In this document: one piece after another, positions 47,020 to 58,710 of the stretch
Layout: each line of letters opens with the position of its first letter
Position numbering within the stretch: the stretch's first letter is position 1
Assembly: GCA_021234155.1 (NCBI GenBank)
Contig: JAJEKV010000004.1
Span: forward strand, 15,617,059-15,681,058
Source: Isoetes taiwanensis
Lineage: Eukaryota > Streptophyta > Lycopodiopsida > Isoetales > Isoetaceae
Direction of reading: 5' to 3'
DNA length: 64,000 nt
Notes under the pieces: model-generated
The model's database searches: none
What the model saw: only the letters and a program-made list of their open reading frames with translations
What the model was told of the DNA's origin: nothing
Position numbers and translations under genes: made by a program

Positions 47020-47093
<74 letters not shown>
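46978..47093 (+). repeat. Minisatellite (9-bp) followed by (CA)n
   Basis: Four to five units of gccaagac-g/c at 46978-47012 lead into about 80 bp of (CA)n (47013-47093). Frames translating this as TH or CV repeats are not genes. Confidence 0.9.
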
Positions 47094-47095
<2 letters not shown>

Positions 47096-48670
47096 TTCGT
47101 CGTTGGGGTTATACATATTTGCTAACCAAATTTTGGCCTTCAATATCGTCAAGTTGGCCTCGCTCCACTGCTTACTGCCTATATGATCCATTGCCAGTTG
47201 CTTTGGATTTTCTTCAAACCATGTACTTGGTTGTGTCCTAAGGTGTGTTGTCATGGTTTTATTTGGCTAATTTTTTGAGTCCTAAGTTGTCTTGCTACTG
47301 TTTTGTTTGGCCAATTCTAATTTTTATTCTATGATCTTTCCTTCCTTTTCATTTCTTTTGCTTGGTTTTTCTATTTTTTCCTTTTTTCCTTCCTTCTTTT
47401 TTCATGGCTTTTCTTTCCATTTTTTCTTTTTTTCTCTCCTCTTCTGCTCCCCTTCTGCGCTGACTGTCGGTGCTGTGTACGACCGCCCTGTCAGGTTAGC
47501 CATTCTTTGCTTTGTTTGTTTGTTGATTTTGTCATTTTGTTGTCCTCTTTTGTCTTTCACCTTGTCTTCTTCCGGTTTGCTGCCTCCATGTTCTCCTTCC
47601 AATTGTGATCCGGTGCTCTTTTCTTTCTTTATTGTTTTCCTTTTGGTTTTCTCTGCCTTTTCTGTAGCCTGGCTGTTTCCAATTTGCTAGCTTCTCTTGG
47701 TCCGGTTGCTTTTATCCTTTTTGTAACCCTCCTTTGTTGTTGTTTTTCCTTTGCTCCTTGTTTGTCTCTCGCTTTGTTGCTTTCTTGTTTGTTTGATTTT
47801 GTCCTTCCTCTGTTTTTTCTTCCTTGCTCATTTTACTGTTACATTTTTCTGTCATTTGCTCATCGTTTCACCTTTGGTAGTGCTAACACTGATGGACTGG
47901 CTCATGTAAGCAATAATAGCTTTGACTTGTTTGTGGAATCAGTTTGTGATTCCATTAACTGTGGAGATTTTGTTATGATTGTCAGACTAGTTTACATAAT
48001 CCACATCCTATTTTAGCTTATCCAGCCTCAAGTAGCATGATACAGGTCTTCAATTCCCTGCAGTATAACTAAGAGTTTGCTTGTAATTGGGAATGAATTG
48101 TTCAGGTTCATGTGATGTCATAAACTTGTGTGTAGTTATCCATCTTCTAAGTTTGGACATCGATAACAAGTGGATTGATGTGTTGACGCCTGCAGTTCCC
48201 AAGTCTAGTTACTATTCTGTTACTAACTTATGCTCTTGGATGGTCTGCAGGTACCAGCATCAATCCTTGAACTTAGGTTTTGGATTTGCGTACAACGGTT
48301 CTACTCATTCATTCATTCATTCTTTCAATGTTTTAATGGACTTCTGTGCTTGGTGAATGTTTAAACCGTTTCAAATTGACTATTTCCATCTGGTATCTTA
48401 TGATATCATCATATATTTCTCTTCCCATTGAATCTAAATTTATTTTCTGATTTGGATTGGGATATGTGATGGTTTTCCTATATTCTAGATTGCTTATTTG
48501 CAATCTAGATGGAAATTGTGATCTTTAAAACCAGTTATGAGTTTATTTTAATTCTATTTTTCACTAGAGTGCCATGAAATTTTTGTGGGCTACATAACAC
48601 TGCTGTGATTGTCTAGCTTTGTTATGTTCTGTTCTATTGTATTATGTCATTTTATGGCATATTACACACA
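47094..48670 (+). repeat. Left direct terminal repeat (pseudo-LTR)
   Basis: From gattcgtcgttggggttata to cattttatggcatattacac, co-linear with 55757-57370 at roughly 95 percent identity by eye. It holds a long T/C-rich stretch (47290-47860) that gives misleading F/L/S-rich frames. Compared with the right copy it lacks the 45 bases between the (CA)n and gattcgtc, consistent with a 5'-truncated upstream tandem copy. Confidence 0.85.
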
Positions 48671-48815
48671 CTGTTAACACACACACGCTTCGTTGGAAGC
48701 GCCCGCCCCGGATTCTTTGGCCAGAGTACATATTTCATGGCATTCTGGTATTGTTGTAACTGTGTTTCTATATCTCCACTAGTTTTAATATTTTGGGTAA
48801 TTGGATATATATCAG

Positions 48816-50825
48816 ATGGCAAACAGAAGGTGTGCTCCTCCCACTTGGTTCCCTGAACTCAATGAAATGGGTTATACGGATGATATCCCTGCTCCTTCTA
48901 AGTTCACGCAGCTGCTTCTTTTATGGGTCAAGGATGAAGAGTTCCATCAATTTATAATTGAGCACCACAGGAATGCTATTGCTGCTGGTGAAAGTGTTAC
49001 CTTTTTGAACACGATGGATGTCAATGGATGGAGTAACTGCATTATGTCAATGTCTCGGGTGCAGAAGCCTTTGGATATCATCAAGCAGCTTTCTGGGCAA
49101 TTAAATGATATGATTGATGGTGATTTTGAGGAATCCAAGCAGTGTCTGCATATACTCAACTGCCTGGAAAAAGCTATAGCCTTTAATACTCACGGTGCGC
49201 CGGTATCATGATTACCGATTTCGATTTACGTTCTTTAAAGGAGCACCCTTTACTGGCTAATCGCCCCCTCAATGAGGAAGCGGTCCATATTCTGAGTAAA
49301 GAGGACGAGGATGATGAGGTACTTCCTTATCAAAAATTTCGTAAATTTTATCATCCCATTGTTCCTTCTAGGGTTGTTGAAGAGCTGGCCAATGACCATG
49401 ACAACAAAATGTGGACAATGTGGTCTCTTCAGCTGCTTGCTCTATTTAGCGTTGACCTACTAATGTTTCTTAGTGGTGTCAAACTGGGAGGCATTGATCC
49501 TGCTCATGATACTGTCAAAGTGGAGTGCATGAATGATGCTTTGTATGGGAACCGTATCCTTCAGGAGGTGACCCTTAGCCACATCACCATGAATATGTTT
49601 GATGCTCATAGGCATTAGGGTTTTTTTGAGATTAAAAAAGGGCCCTCAAAACATGCCAACTAAGCCAAATGAAGATAAATGGTGTTCTTTGGATCACATT
49701 TTCTAGCATAACTGTTGATAGAAAAGTCCAAACGAGCTCTCGTTTAGTGCAATAGATAGATCTCGTTGAGATCTTTCCAACCTTAGGTGCTTTGCACATA
49801 TTTTAACCACTTATGATTGTCAAAACTCCAAAAAATATGGTTTTTACTATTTTTTACTATCCTCTGAGGGGTAAAAAGGTATGCAAACCACCCAAAGGTT
49901 GGAAAGATCTCAATGAATCTATCTATTGCACCAAACAAAAAGCTCATTTGGACTTTTCTATCAATAATGCTAGAAAATGTGATTCGAATAGTTAGTTATA
50001 ATTGTTTTGGTCGTGGGCACCGCAGTTCTTAGAAGGCCCTTTTATGATCTCAAAAATCCCTAATGTGTTGTTAAAAGCTTTATCTTGCGAAAACAGAGGT
50101 GATGAGCATTATAAGCTAATGTGGGCGGCACCGTCCGGTACATTAAGTGTTCTTGCACCTCATCTGATGCTCAAGCTAATTAGGATGCTTGCAAAGGCGG
50201 TATTTTATGGTTTGACCATGTTCTGTGGTTTATGTTGCATCATCTTGATACTTGCTTTCCTAACTGTGATACCATTGAAGGACAGTTTGCAGCTTTCATA
50301 AAATGGATGTGCAGTCCCAATACCCGACAAGCGTGCGGGCACTCATGGTCTTCTGTTTCCTTAGGGAAATGATGTTGCATGGTGCGGCCCAGTATGCCAT
50401 CAATGCTGAAAATCCGAAAGGTATTATGGATCTGTATGGGGATTACGAAGGGGCAAGGAACATTGAAAAAATGATTATGCCTCCTTCTTTCACCACTCAA
50501 GCTAACCGAAAGCTAGAAAAGTCGTTCCTCGAAGCGTCGGTGAACTTGAATGCACCCTGCGATAGCGGTGATAATAAACGGTGCAAAGATCCAACAAACG
50601 CAATTATAGGGGACGTGGTCGGGGTCACTCACGTGGTGGCTTCCATAATTCTCCATTCGGTCGTGGTCGGGGTACTCATCAGAATAGTGGTTCGGCTTTC
50701 CATGATGCAAGGACTCCGCCTACCAATACTCATCCTGCGACTGGAACTTCAAGTGGGGCTACTGCTTCTTCCTCTTCGCCTTTTATGGTTACTCCAAAGA
50801 GGCTCTTCTCCAATTTGAAACAGTG
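48816..50825 (+). pseudogene. ORF1 of the retroelement, RG-rich C-terminus
   Basis: The ATG at 48816 (MANRRCAPPTWFPELNEMG) opens a 131-codon frame. A shift at about 49205 continues it (ITDFDLRSLKEHP ... ITMNMFDAHRH) to 49618, where the foldback element begins. Beyond it, coding resumes in changing frames: WFDHVLWFMLHHLDTCFPN and DTIEGQFAAFIKWM (about 50205-50310), ENPKGIMDLYGDYEGARNIEK (about 50408-50470), and finally KRNYRGRGRGHSRGGFHN with GRGRGTHQNSG (about 50590-50690), then an S/T/P-rich tail ending KRLFSNLKQ at 50825. The RG/RGG-rich tail suggests RNA or nucleic-acid binding, as for the ORF1 or gag proteins of retroelements. I know no named family for the N-terminal part. At least two frame shifts make it a pseudogene. 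Confidence 0.55.
49613..50062. mobile_element. Foldback/MITE-like element inside ORF1
   Basis: The ends cattagggtttttttgagat and atctcaaaaatccctaatg are inverted, and complementarity continues inward over much of both arms (about 49613-49815 against 49855-50062), including ggtttggaaagatctca-type segments. ORF1 coding sequence lies on both sides. Because the ends are palindromic, the exact target duplication cannot be fixed. It is non-coding. Confidence 0.7.
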
Positions 50826-51330
50826 ATCTTAGCGCCATGCACACCTGTTCCAACATTTGAAATGAGTAGAGACTGGTCATCACATGAACAGCATGCTTTG
50901 GATGATCTTCTTTTTGGTTCATCATGCTTTCAGTTTTTATTTTATGCTCTCAACTTGTTTACTGGATTTTAATGTATTTGGATTCTACTGGATATGTCGT
51001 AAATTATCTAAGCTCCATTTCCTTACATTCTTAAGCTTCTTTCTTAAGTCTGTTCTTGGATATAGCTTATCTAAGTTTTATGTGTAGTGACATGTATTTC
51101 ATGCACTATTTTCAGTTCCTTATAAAATGTTTTAACTATTCTATGCATGTCGTAGCTGTTATGTCTCCTTACCTCTATATGCTGGTTCACCCTGGTGGTG
51201 TGGACACGATGCTGTTTGTTGTCCATCTTGTATTAGTGCTTCTAATTCGTTTATAACATCACAAATGTTTGGACTTCGTCCAGTCTTTTGATATTCGATT
51301 TGCAGTACGTATGCTTCGTTTGGTAGGTAC

Positions 51331-53075
51331 ATGGAGGAGACAATGGATGACTGTGATACCACATGCCAAAAAAAGGTCGTAATCAAACATGGCAGAAAGA
51401 TCATGGTTAAGTCTGACAGGAAAAGATCTTTCTACGTCCACATTTTATATGTTAACCGTGCCATGGAACACATAAATGTACGTGGTTTGTTTGAGTATGT
51501 TCTGTCACAGTGTACTACGATGGATTTCAGTGATATGATGTCCCAAGTCGTATTTGGATGGCGTTACAAGGAGAGCATGTCTGCCTTATGGTATTCACCA
51601 TCGGATACTTTCTGTAAGTTTTCGTGTTCTGAAATTTCGCCATGCTATTGCACCTCTTTGAAACGTTTCTTTCCATTCATTCGAGACTGTGGTCAATTTG
51701 GTTGTCATGTGTTGACACTAGATTTGGATATTATCCATCACAAATTATTGAAGCAGGAAACGGGGAAAGGGTTGAATCATATTCCTCTGTCTAAACCGGA
51801 TGTTCATGAGATCATTTCAGCAATTACTGATGGATGGAATTTGTTATATAGTATTCTTTCCTCACACTCCATGGTGCTTAATACTGAGCAACTGTACCGC
51901 ATTGGGAGATTATTGAAATCTACCATTAAATCCAAACTGAAAAAGAAGATTACAAAAGCTTCTAATTTATTGGATTGCAGTACTGCCATGGATGAATTGC
52001 ACTGGTTGAAATCCCACGTGTATGTTGCCGGCATTGATAAGTCTGCCATGACACCATCCTTCATCTGTAAACAGTACCTGAGACAGTTAGCCCTTGAGAG
52101 ACTATCCAGCAGTGACTTCGTTCCATGCTTGGACTCTAATCTGAATTGGAAATCAGTAATGGATTGTGTAACTGAGCTTTCCTGCAATCTAAGTGCACTT
52201 ATCCCTGCTACCCATATTGAAAACCTTAAATTGCCTTATTTAATGGCTATCTTTAAGGCACACAAAAATTCCATGAGGTGGCTGACCAATGCAGCTGGTT
52301 GTGTATTCTCGCAAATTGCATTGCTTATTACTAAAGCTTTGCAAGCTATTGTTCCTTTATTGCGAGAGAAATGCAATACACTTGATCAATCGGTTCTCAG
52401 ATTCTTAAATGTCAAAACTAGAAGCTTTTGGGTGGTAGACTCCACTATGGAGGTTGCTTTAAACCTGCCGGAGAAAATTCAGAACATCTTTGTAGGTGAC
52501 ATTACCAGATGCTATGAGGTAATCCCTCTTTTCGGTACTGATAGCGTGTTTGAGGCAATATCGTGGAGTATCACACAAGCATTCAAACAGGCTAAACAAA
52601 GTAATCCTTACCTTTGTGCTAAATTTTACGGTGATGGTAATGCGTGCTTTGAATGGAAAAAATCTGTTCCACAATCTGAAATTTGGTCGGTGGTATCTGC
52701 ATCTGACTTAATCGGGTGGAATGAATGGCTACTAGCACATAACATTGTGAGACTTGGTGACAGAGCATGGCGACAGGTGAAAGGCATCCCCATGGGCTTT
52801 TCCTGTTCACCGATTTGGTGCAACTTATATCTAGCCTTTTATGAGTTCCAGTTTATAGCGAAATTATCTTGCTTGGGGAGACCAGAGCTTCTCTCTTTAT
52901 TTGCCAACACATATAGATTTATTGATGATCTGTGCTCTTTGAACAACGCTTACATGTTCAAATTCTTACAGCCGGGGACTTGTGTGGATGCCTCGGATCC
53001 ATTTACTATTTATCCCTTAGATCTTCTGGAGATCAAACCTGAAATGGAGGACGTGGTTCGATGTGATGAAGCATC
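51331..53075 (+). CDS. Reverse transcriptase ORF2 (Penelope/TERT-like), 5' part
   Basis: One frame stays open for 580 codons up to the half-LINE. From about residue 93 there is a Cys cluster (CKFSCSEISPCYC, then DCGQFGCHVLTLDLDII). At about 305 comes FKAHKNSMRW, in the position of the KxHK-xxxRP segment of Penelope RTs. Motif A is GDITRCYEVIP (about 388), motif B is KGIPMGFSCSPIWCNLYLAF (about 482) and motif C is YRFIDDLC (about 527), so all catalytic Asp residues are present. The IDD core and GxPMGxxxSP agree better with Penelope-like elements and telomerase than with LINE, Ty1 or Ty3 enzymes. No GIY-YIG endonuclease is recognisable in this frame. The start is the first in-frame ATG of the displayed frame; an earlier start or upstream exon is possible. 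The subfamily is undecided. Confidence 0.6.
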
Positions 53076-54974
53076 TTTTTTTTTTTCGTTTTTTTTTTGA
53101 AAGCAAGAGATGGTTTTGTCATTAATTATAAAATCTCAAGAACATAGCATGAATGTGCTTTATAGAGAAGCACATGAGAAATAGATGGTCAGCATAGAGC
53201 TTCATGTTATAGATTATGAGCTCTAGCACAAAATAAAAAGGACAGTATGTCAACAACAATGTGCCAATAGACAAAATGCTCCAAAATATGAACAATTCGA
53301 TGAAGCCCCAAGCTGATGAAACTGAAGCTCTGTATAAACTGTAAGCACCTGCAAAAAGTATAGTCCTTCCCAAAAATAAACCAGATGAAGATTAGATAAG
53401 AGCAGAAGCATACTTAGGAAGAGGCTATAGATGTGGGGATCATTGATCAGAATAGAATAGAATAGGTTTTTAGCGTCCACGGCATGTTTAGCTTTTTCTG
53501 GAATGACCCCTTTGACCAGAAGTTTTGGTTCTCCAATTGTTATTCCATTGCTTTTCTTGTATGAGAAAGAGTTGTCTTCATGAAGCTTATCTTTAGCTTT
53601 CAATTGTTCCCTTGCTGCTTTTTGTTTCTGAATCCTTTTGTAGCTGCCATTTACCTTTGTCCATTTGAAATTCTCACTTTCTGGCAGTTTCTGAAATGTT
53701 TCCAAATCCTTGACAATGTTTTCCTGAGTAACATCCCCATTGGATGACTTTTCCCTTGCTTTACCTCCATTATTATGAGCAGGAGCCCCTATTTTTACAC
53801 CTGCATTCACATTCATTCTGCTCTCTTGCTGAAATTCTGTTGAGGATTTGCAATCTGAGTACCAGAAATGTCTTTGAAAATATTTTTGGCATTGGGAAGG
53901 CAATCCAGACCATCTAAGAGCTAATGATGATTCTACTCCAAAGGCATCTTTGAAAGGAATGGAGAGAAGGATTTCTTTGGACAGGGGCTCTTGGAGGTCT
54001 AGAAGGAGAGTATTCAGTAGAGATATAAGTGCCAATTGAATTGAAAAGAAGCTTGAAGCATTCTTCATCCCAGTATATAGGATTAAGGCCGAAAAGGGAT
54101 GTAGAAGCAATGCAAAGATTGTTCATTTGGTCCATATCAAGTTTCGGGTGCCATTTCAGGAAGGTTAGCTGAGAGGTCTCAAAGGTCAAGGGACCATAAT
54201 TAAGAAAGAAATTTGCTGATCTGGCATTTCCACATTCAATCATGATATAAGGAAAGTTAAGCCAGTAAACAGCTTGGATTATGATCCCTTTGTTTAGGTT
54301 AAGCAGATAACCCCATAATTTGTCAAGCTTAATACCACATTTTTGGACCTTGACTATGACAGCACACTGTGACAAAGCATCAATTTTAGAATGGACAATT
54401 GGAAGATTGAGAGAAATACCATCATAGAGTCTCATTTTTCTTTGTTGGAGATAAGGATGTCTTGTCCTTTGCAATCTGCCATCCAATTCTTCATCCAACC
54501 GTATCTCCTGGTGTCTTCTTGAAACTCCATATGGTCGGGGAACTTGAGTAATTGGGTTGAGAGGATGTAGAATACCCCTATGATCAGGATCAGCAGACAG
54601 ATTATCCCAGAACGGGACCTCATGCGAGATTGGATCCATTGCAGAATTAACAGGAAGTAAATTTTCAAAATTCCCAAAGAGAATGGTGTCCTGAGGCTTC
54701 TCTTGAAAGGAATTTAAGTTTTGGAGAACAGAGGCTCGCTCTTGAGCGGAAAGTTTGGCGAAAGAATGAAGAAAAGCTAGATTTTTAGGGTTTTCCGTGA
54801 AATTAAAGGCCATCGCAAAAGCTCAGGGTGATACAACAAAAGTAATTGAACAAAAATGAACGACAAAAAAAGGGGAAGAATAACAAACAGGGGAAAGAGA
54901 CCACTAGAAAGAAACACAATTAACTAGAAGAGATCGGATTGCCAATCCAAAAGCCATGTTTGTTCGAATCTTGT
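53076..54974 (-). mobile_element. ORF1-only 'half-LINE' with perfect 15-bp target duplication
   Basis: atgtgatgaagcatc occurs at 53061-53075 and 54975-54989, in the RT frame of the host element. The insertion reads right to left: a roughly 160-base leader, an ATG at 54813, an ORF1-like coding region to about 53500, a short 3' region, then ctcttgctttc and an A-run (poly-T on the plus strand at 53076-53098). It has an intact-looking 5' leader and a poly-A tail but no endonuclease or RT, so it is a LINE derivative lacking ORF2 rather than a 5'-truncated copy. It must have been moved by another element. Confidence 0.85.
53500..54813 (-). pseudogene. ORF1-like protein of the half-LINE
   Basis: Starts MAFNFTENPKNLAFLHSF at 54813 and stays open for about 260 codons; a shift near 54000 moves it to a second frame that goes on to about 53500. 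The centre reads like the DUF4283-type core of plant L1 ORF1 proteins: FPYIMIECGNARSANFFL, then YGPLTFETSQLTFLKWHP (about 54240-54130), compared with the GPWxFxxxxLxLxxW pattern of that family. The second half is basic and lysine-rich (about 53700-53560: KWTKVNGSYKRIQKQKAA), suiting RNA binding. I see no CCHC knuckle. The product would coat its RNA; the frame shift suggests that this copy no longer makes it. Confidence 0.5.
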
Positions 54975-55430
54975 ATGTGATGAAGCATCGCATTGTACTA
55001 AAGCTCATTTTCTTAGCTTGGATATACAGATTACGGACCAGGCCAGTGGTGGCTTCTTACTCTCCAAATTTGATAAGAGAAGATCTCTTCCCTTCAAGTA
55101 TGGCGCAATATATTTGGCTGGCATCCAACAGACCAATTAATGTAGCATATAAGGTGGTTATATCTCAAATTTCTCCTCTATTATACTACTGCAATGATAT
55201 TGAGTCATGTGTTCAAGAAATTCTGATCACTATGGAAGCATTTCATAGCAATGGATTCAAAAAGGATAAGTTGTTACACATTGTTACTAACATGCTAAAA
55301 ACAAACAACTTTTCTGAAGCTAAGTGTGACCCGTCCACGTTAATTGATCATCTCCTATATCACAAGCATGCAGGTATGGAGTCTATCTCTTTGGTTTATC
55401 ACATGCAACTAGTTTTTACAGTTTTTTCAA
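54975..55430 (+). pseudogene. Reverse transcriptase ORF2, 3' part after the half-LINE
   Basis: Directly after the second target-duplication copy, the RT frame resumes as ASHCTKAHFLSLDIQITD and GGFLLSKFDKRRSLPFKYGA, which suits the strand and primer-grip region that follows the IDD motif. It meets a stop at about 55137, while the neighbouring frame continues with ASNRPINVAYKVVISQISP and MEAFHSNGFKKDKLLHIV to about 55373, so one frame shift separates them. The coding region ends near 55430, before two copies of a 30-bp unit (55441-55500) and the CA microsatellite. Confidence 0.6.
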
Positions 55431-55440
55431 GTTAATCAAG

Positions 55441-55500
55441 TGTAGCCTATACTTCTTGATTATTCTATTGTGTAGCCTATACTTCTTGATTATTCTATTG
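55441..55500 (+). repeat. 30-bp tandem duplication
   Basis: tgtagcctatacttcttgat... is repeated exactly twice, in the presumed 3' region of ORF2. Confidence 0.9.
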
Positions 55501-55599
55501 TGGAGCAGCTGGCACACACAAACCCCTATAGGGAGTGGTGCTCAGCATACTCCTATATACATTTTGGCCCCGTGTGTATAGTTTGTGAGGTGGGATGGG

Positions 55600-55714
<115 letters not shown>

Positions 55715-55756
55715 TCTCTACTTACAAAATACAACACCAAAATTATTTGTTCCAAT

Positions 55757-57370
55757 GATTCGTCATTGGGGTTATACATATTTGCTAACCAAATTTTGGC
55801 CTTCAATACCTCTCTCCACTGCTTACTGCCTATATGATCCATTGCCAGTTGCTTTGGATTTTCTTCAAACCATGCACTTGGTTGTGTCCTAAGGTGTGTT
55901 GTCATGGTTTTATTTGGCTAATTTTTTGAGTCCTAAGTTGTCTTGCTATTGTTTTGTTTGGCCAATTCTAATTTTTATTCTATGATCTTTCTTTCCTTTT
56001 CATTTCTTTTGCTTGGTTTTTCTATTTTTTGTATTTTTTTCCTTTTTCCTTCTTTCTTTTTTCATGGCTTTTCTTTCAATTTTTTCTTTTTTTTTCTCTC
56101 CTCTTCTGCTCCCCTTATGCACTGACTGTCGGTGTTGTGTACGACTGCCCTGTCAGGTTAGCCATTCTTTGCTTTGTTTGTTTGTTGATTTTGTCATTTT
56201 GTTGTCCTCTTTTGTTCAGTATTGTCGGTTTTGTCTTTCACCTTGTCTTCTTCCGGTTTGCTGCCTCCATGTTCTCCTTCCAATTGTGATCCGATGCTCT
56301 TTTCTTTCTTTATTGTTTTCCTTTTGGTTTTCTCTGCCTTTTCTGTAGCCTGGCTGTTTCCAATTTGCTAGCTTCTCTTGGTCCGGTTGCTTTTATCCTT
56401 TGTGTAACCCTCCTTTGTTGTTGTTTCTCCTTTGCTCCTTGTTTGTTTCTCGCTTTGTTGCTTTCTTGTTTGTTTGATTTTGTCCTTCCTCTGTTTTTTC
56501 TTCCTTGCTCATTTTGCTGTTACATTTTTCTGTCATTTGCTCATCGTTTCACCTTTGGTAGTGCTAACACTGATGGACTGGCTCATGTAAGCAATAATAG
56601 CTTTGACTTGTTTGTGGAATCAGTTTGTGATTCCATTTTATCTACAGTCAATGTCTAGATAATTTTGGTTAACTGTGGAGATTTTGTTATGATTGTCAGA
56701 CTAGTTTACATAATCCACATCCTATTTTAGCTTATCCGCCTCAAGTAGCATGATACAGGTCTTCAATTCCCTGCAGTATAACTAAGAGTTTGCTTATTGG
56801 GAATGAATTGTTCAAGGTTCATGTGATGTCATAAACTTGTGTGTAGTTATCCATCTTCTAAGTTTGGACATCGATAACAAGTGGATTGATGTGTTGGCGC
56901 CTGCAGTTCCCAAGTCTAGTTACTATTATGTTACTAACTTATGCTCTTGGATGATCTGCAGGTACCAGCATCAATCCTTTAGGTTTTGGATTTGCGTACA
57001 ACGGTTCTACTCATTCATTCATTCTTTCAATGTTTTAATGGACTTCTGTGCTTGGTGAATGTTTAAACCGTTTCAAATTGACTATTTCCATCTGGTATCT
57101 TATGATATCATCATATATTTCTCTTCCCATTGAATCTAAATTTATTTTCTGATTTGGATTGGGATATGTGATGGTTTTCCTATATTCTAGGTTGCTTATT
57201 TGCAATCTAGATGGAAATTGTGATCTTTAAAACCAGTTATGAGTTTACTTTAATTCTATTTTTCACTAGAGTGCCATGAAATTTTTGTGGGCTACATAAC
57301 ACTGATGTGATTGTCTAGCTTTGTTATGTTCTGTTCTATTGTATTATGTCATTTTATATCATATTACACA
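55757..57370 (+). repeat. Right direct terminal repeat (pseudo-LTR)
   Basis: Co-linear with 47094-48670. It contains about 30 extra bases at 56638-56668 (tctacagtcaatgtctagat...). It ends in attacacacgcacgcacgca and a short CA run, immediately followed by the resumed X repeat. Confidence 0.85.
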
Positions 57371-57404
57371 CGCACGCACGCACACACACACACACCCCCA
57401 AAAG

Positions 57405-58110
57405 AAAAAGAAAATCCACCGAACCCTTTGTTTAAAGCCTGCTCTACTTCTAGTTATTTTATCGTAGCTATATCACATTGCTATGTCTAATTTACTTTTA
57501 TTTATTTGTCTAATTTTTTATGAAACATTATGGTGCAATTGTACATGACTAACAACATCCATTACGTGATGTCTGGTGCAACGCGTTTTTGCTAGCGACA
57601 TGTACAACGACGTCTAGCAGACATCACAATGGATGCAAAACATTGCAGTGTGACATGTCTCTAGCGACGTCTGCAATGATGTATGTGCGCATGTCGCAAG
57701 ACGTCACTAGAGACATCATTAACAACCCTAGTTTGTTTGTGTAAGCCCCAACTGGCTATCTAGTTCAGGTATAGTATGACATATAGTTCATATATAGGCT
57801 ATATGGTATGGCATTCAAAAGCCAATCATCATCATACCGACATGAATCCTAGGATGAGAGTGGATAAGTCTTGACTATTTGATGACTTAATCCAATTTCA
57901 TTCACGTGAGCTTTTTTTTTTAGACGAAGCATGTGTCACTAATGCCTAGCTTTATGAAAAGTTGCGTTGCACAATGTGCATTGACTTTTATAACATGCCA
58001 AAGACTTATTCTTGGACCACATATTATGTGACTCCGAGGAAGTTTGGGAGTTGATTCCTTCTAAGACTAATCATTTGTAACCCTTTCTAGCGAATAAAAT
58101 ATTATACAAT
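57405..58110 (+). repeat. Dispersed repeat X, right part of the split copy
   Basis: Co-linear with about 38935-39615, including ctaacaacatccatt, gacatgtctctagcga and gaggaagtttggga. No gene. The following 58111-58640 shows nothing recognisable and leads to the ERF promoter. Confidence 0.75.
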
Positions 58111-58644
58111 ATTATACGCTCATTATTTACTTCAACTACTTGATTTAAAGGGGCGTCTCATGAGCTTCTAACGGAGGGTGAAATTGAATTTACCTTTGAT
58201 GTAGTGTCGTGGCAAAATCATGCCTATTGGAGATTCTACGGGATGGAAAGGGGTTGCGGCACATCACTACATTAAGGGTAAATTTAGTTTCTTCGCTAAC
58301 CAGGGGCTATAGAATGATAGTCCAATGAGTGCAACTAGTATAAGTTTGATCTTCTAATACATTTTAGAGGTTCTCACAATCATTGACTTTGGTTGGGTCG
58401 TAATTTTGACTTTTTTTGGTCTATTTGTGCAAATACTATTTGCAAAAAAGACATATTTAGCCCTCCAAATAGTAGGCCGCAATTTTTTTACAACAAGTTG
58501 GCTCTCCAAGTAAGCACTCTAATGAAATCCAGCTAAGGTACTCCTCCTTGACAACTGCATGCCATACACACACAATACTCATCATTGGTAGAATTCCCAA
58601 TAGTTGACTATGTTACTTTAGCAACTAGTGGCATTTGCATTGTG

Positions 58645-58652
58645 TATAAAAG
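58645..58652 (+). promoter_or_regulatory. TATA box of the ERF gene
   Basis: TATAAAAG lies 66 bases before the ATG at 58711. With the usual 25-35 base spacing, transcription would start near 58675-58685 and give a short leader. Confidence 0.5.
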
Positions 58653-58710
58653 ACAATGAATTGCCACTCGATATATGACACTGTTAGAGTTCTAGATTGG
58701 TGCAAGCAAA

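Noticed and set aside
46795-47254. CV-repeat and TH-repeat proteins
   Set aside because: Translations of a CA microsatellite in several frames.
47292-48016. F/L/S-rich 'membrane proteins' of 110-132 codons
   Set aside because: T/C-rich DNA of the direct repeats; the same frames shift in the second copy (55943-56658).
53076-54974. 5'-truncated ordinary LINE
   Set aside because: The missing part is ORF2 and not the 5' end; leader, ORF1 start and poly-A are all present between target duplications.
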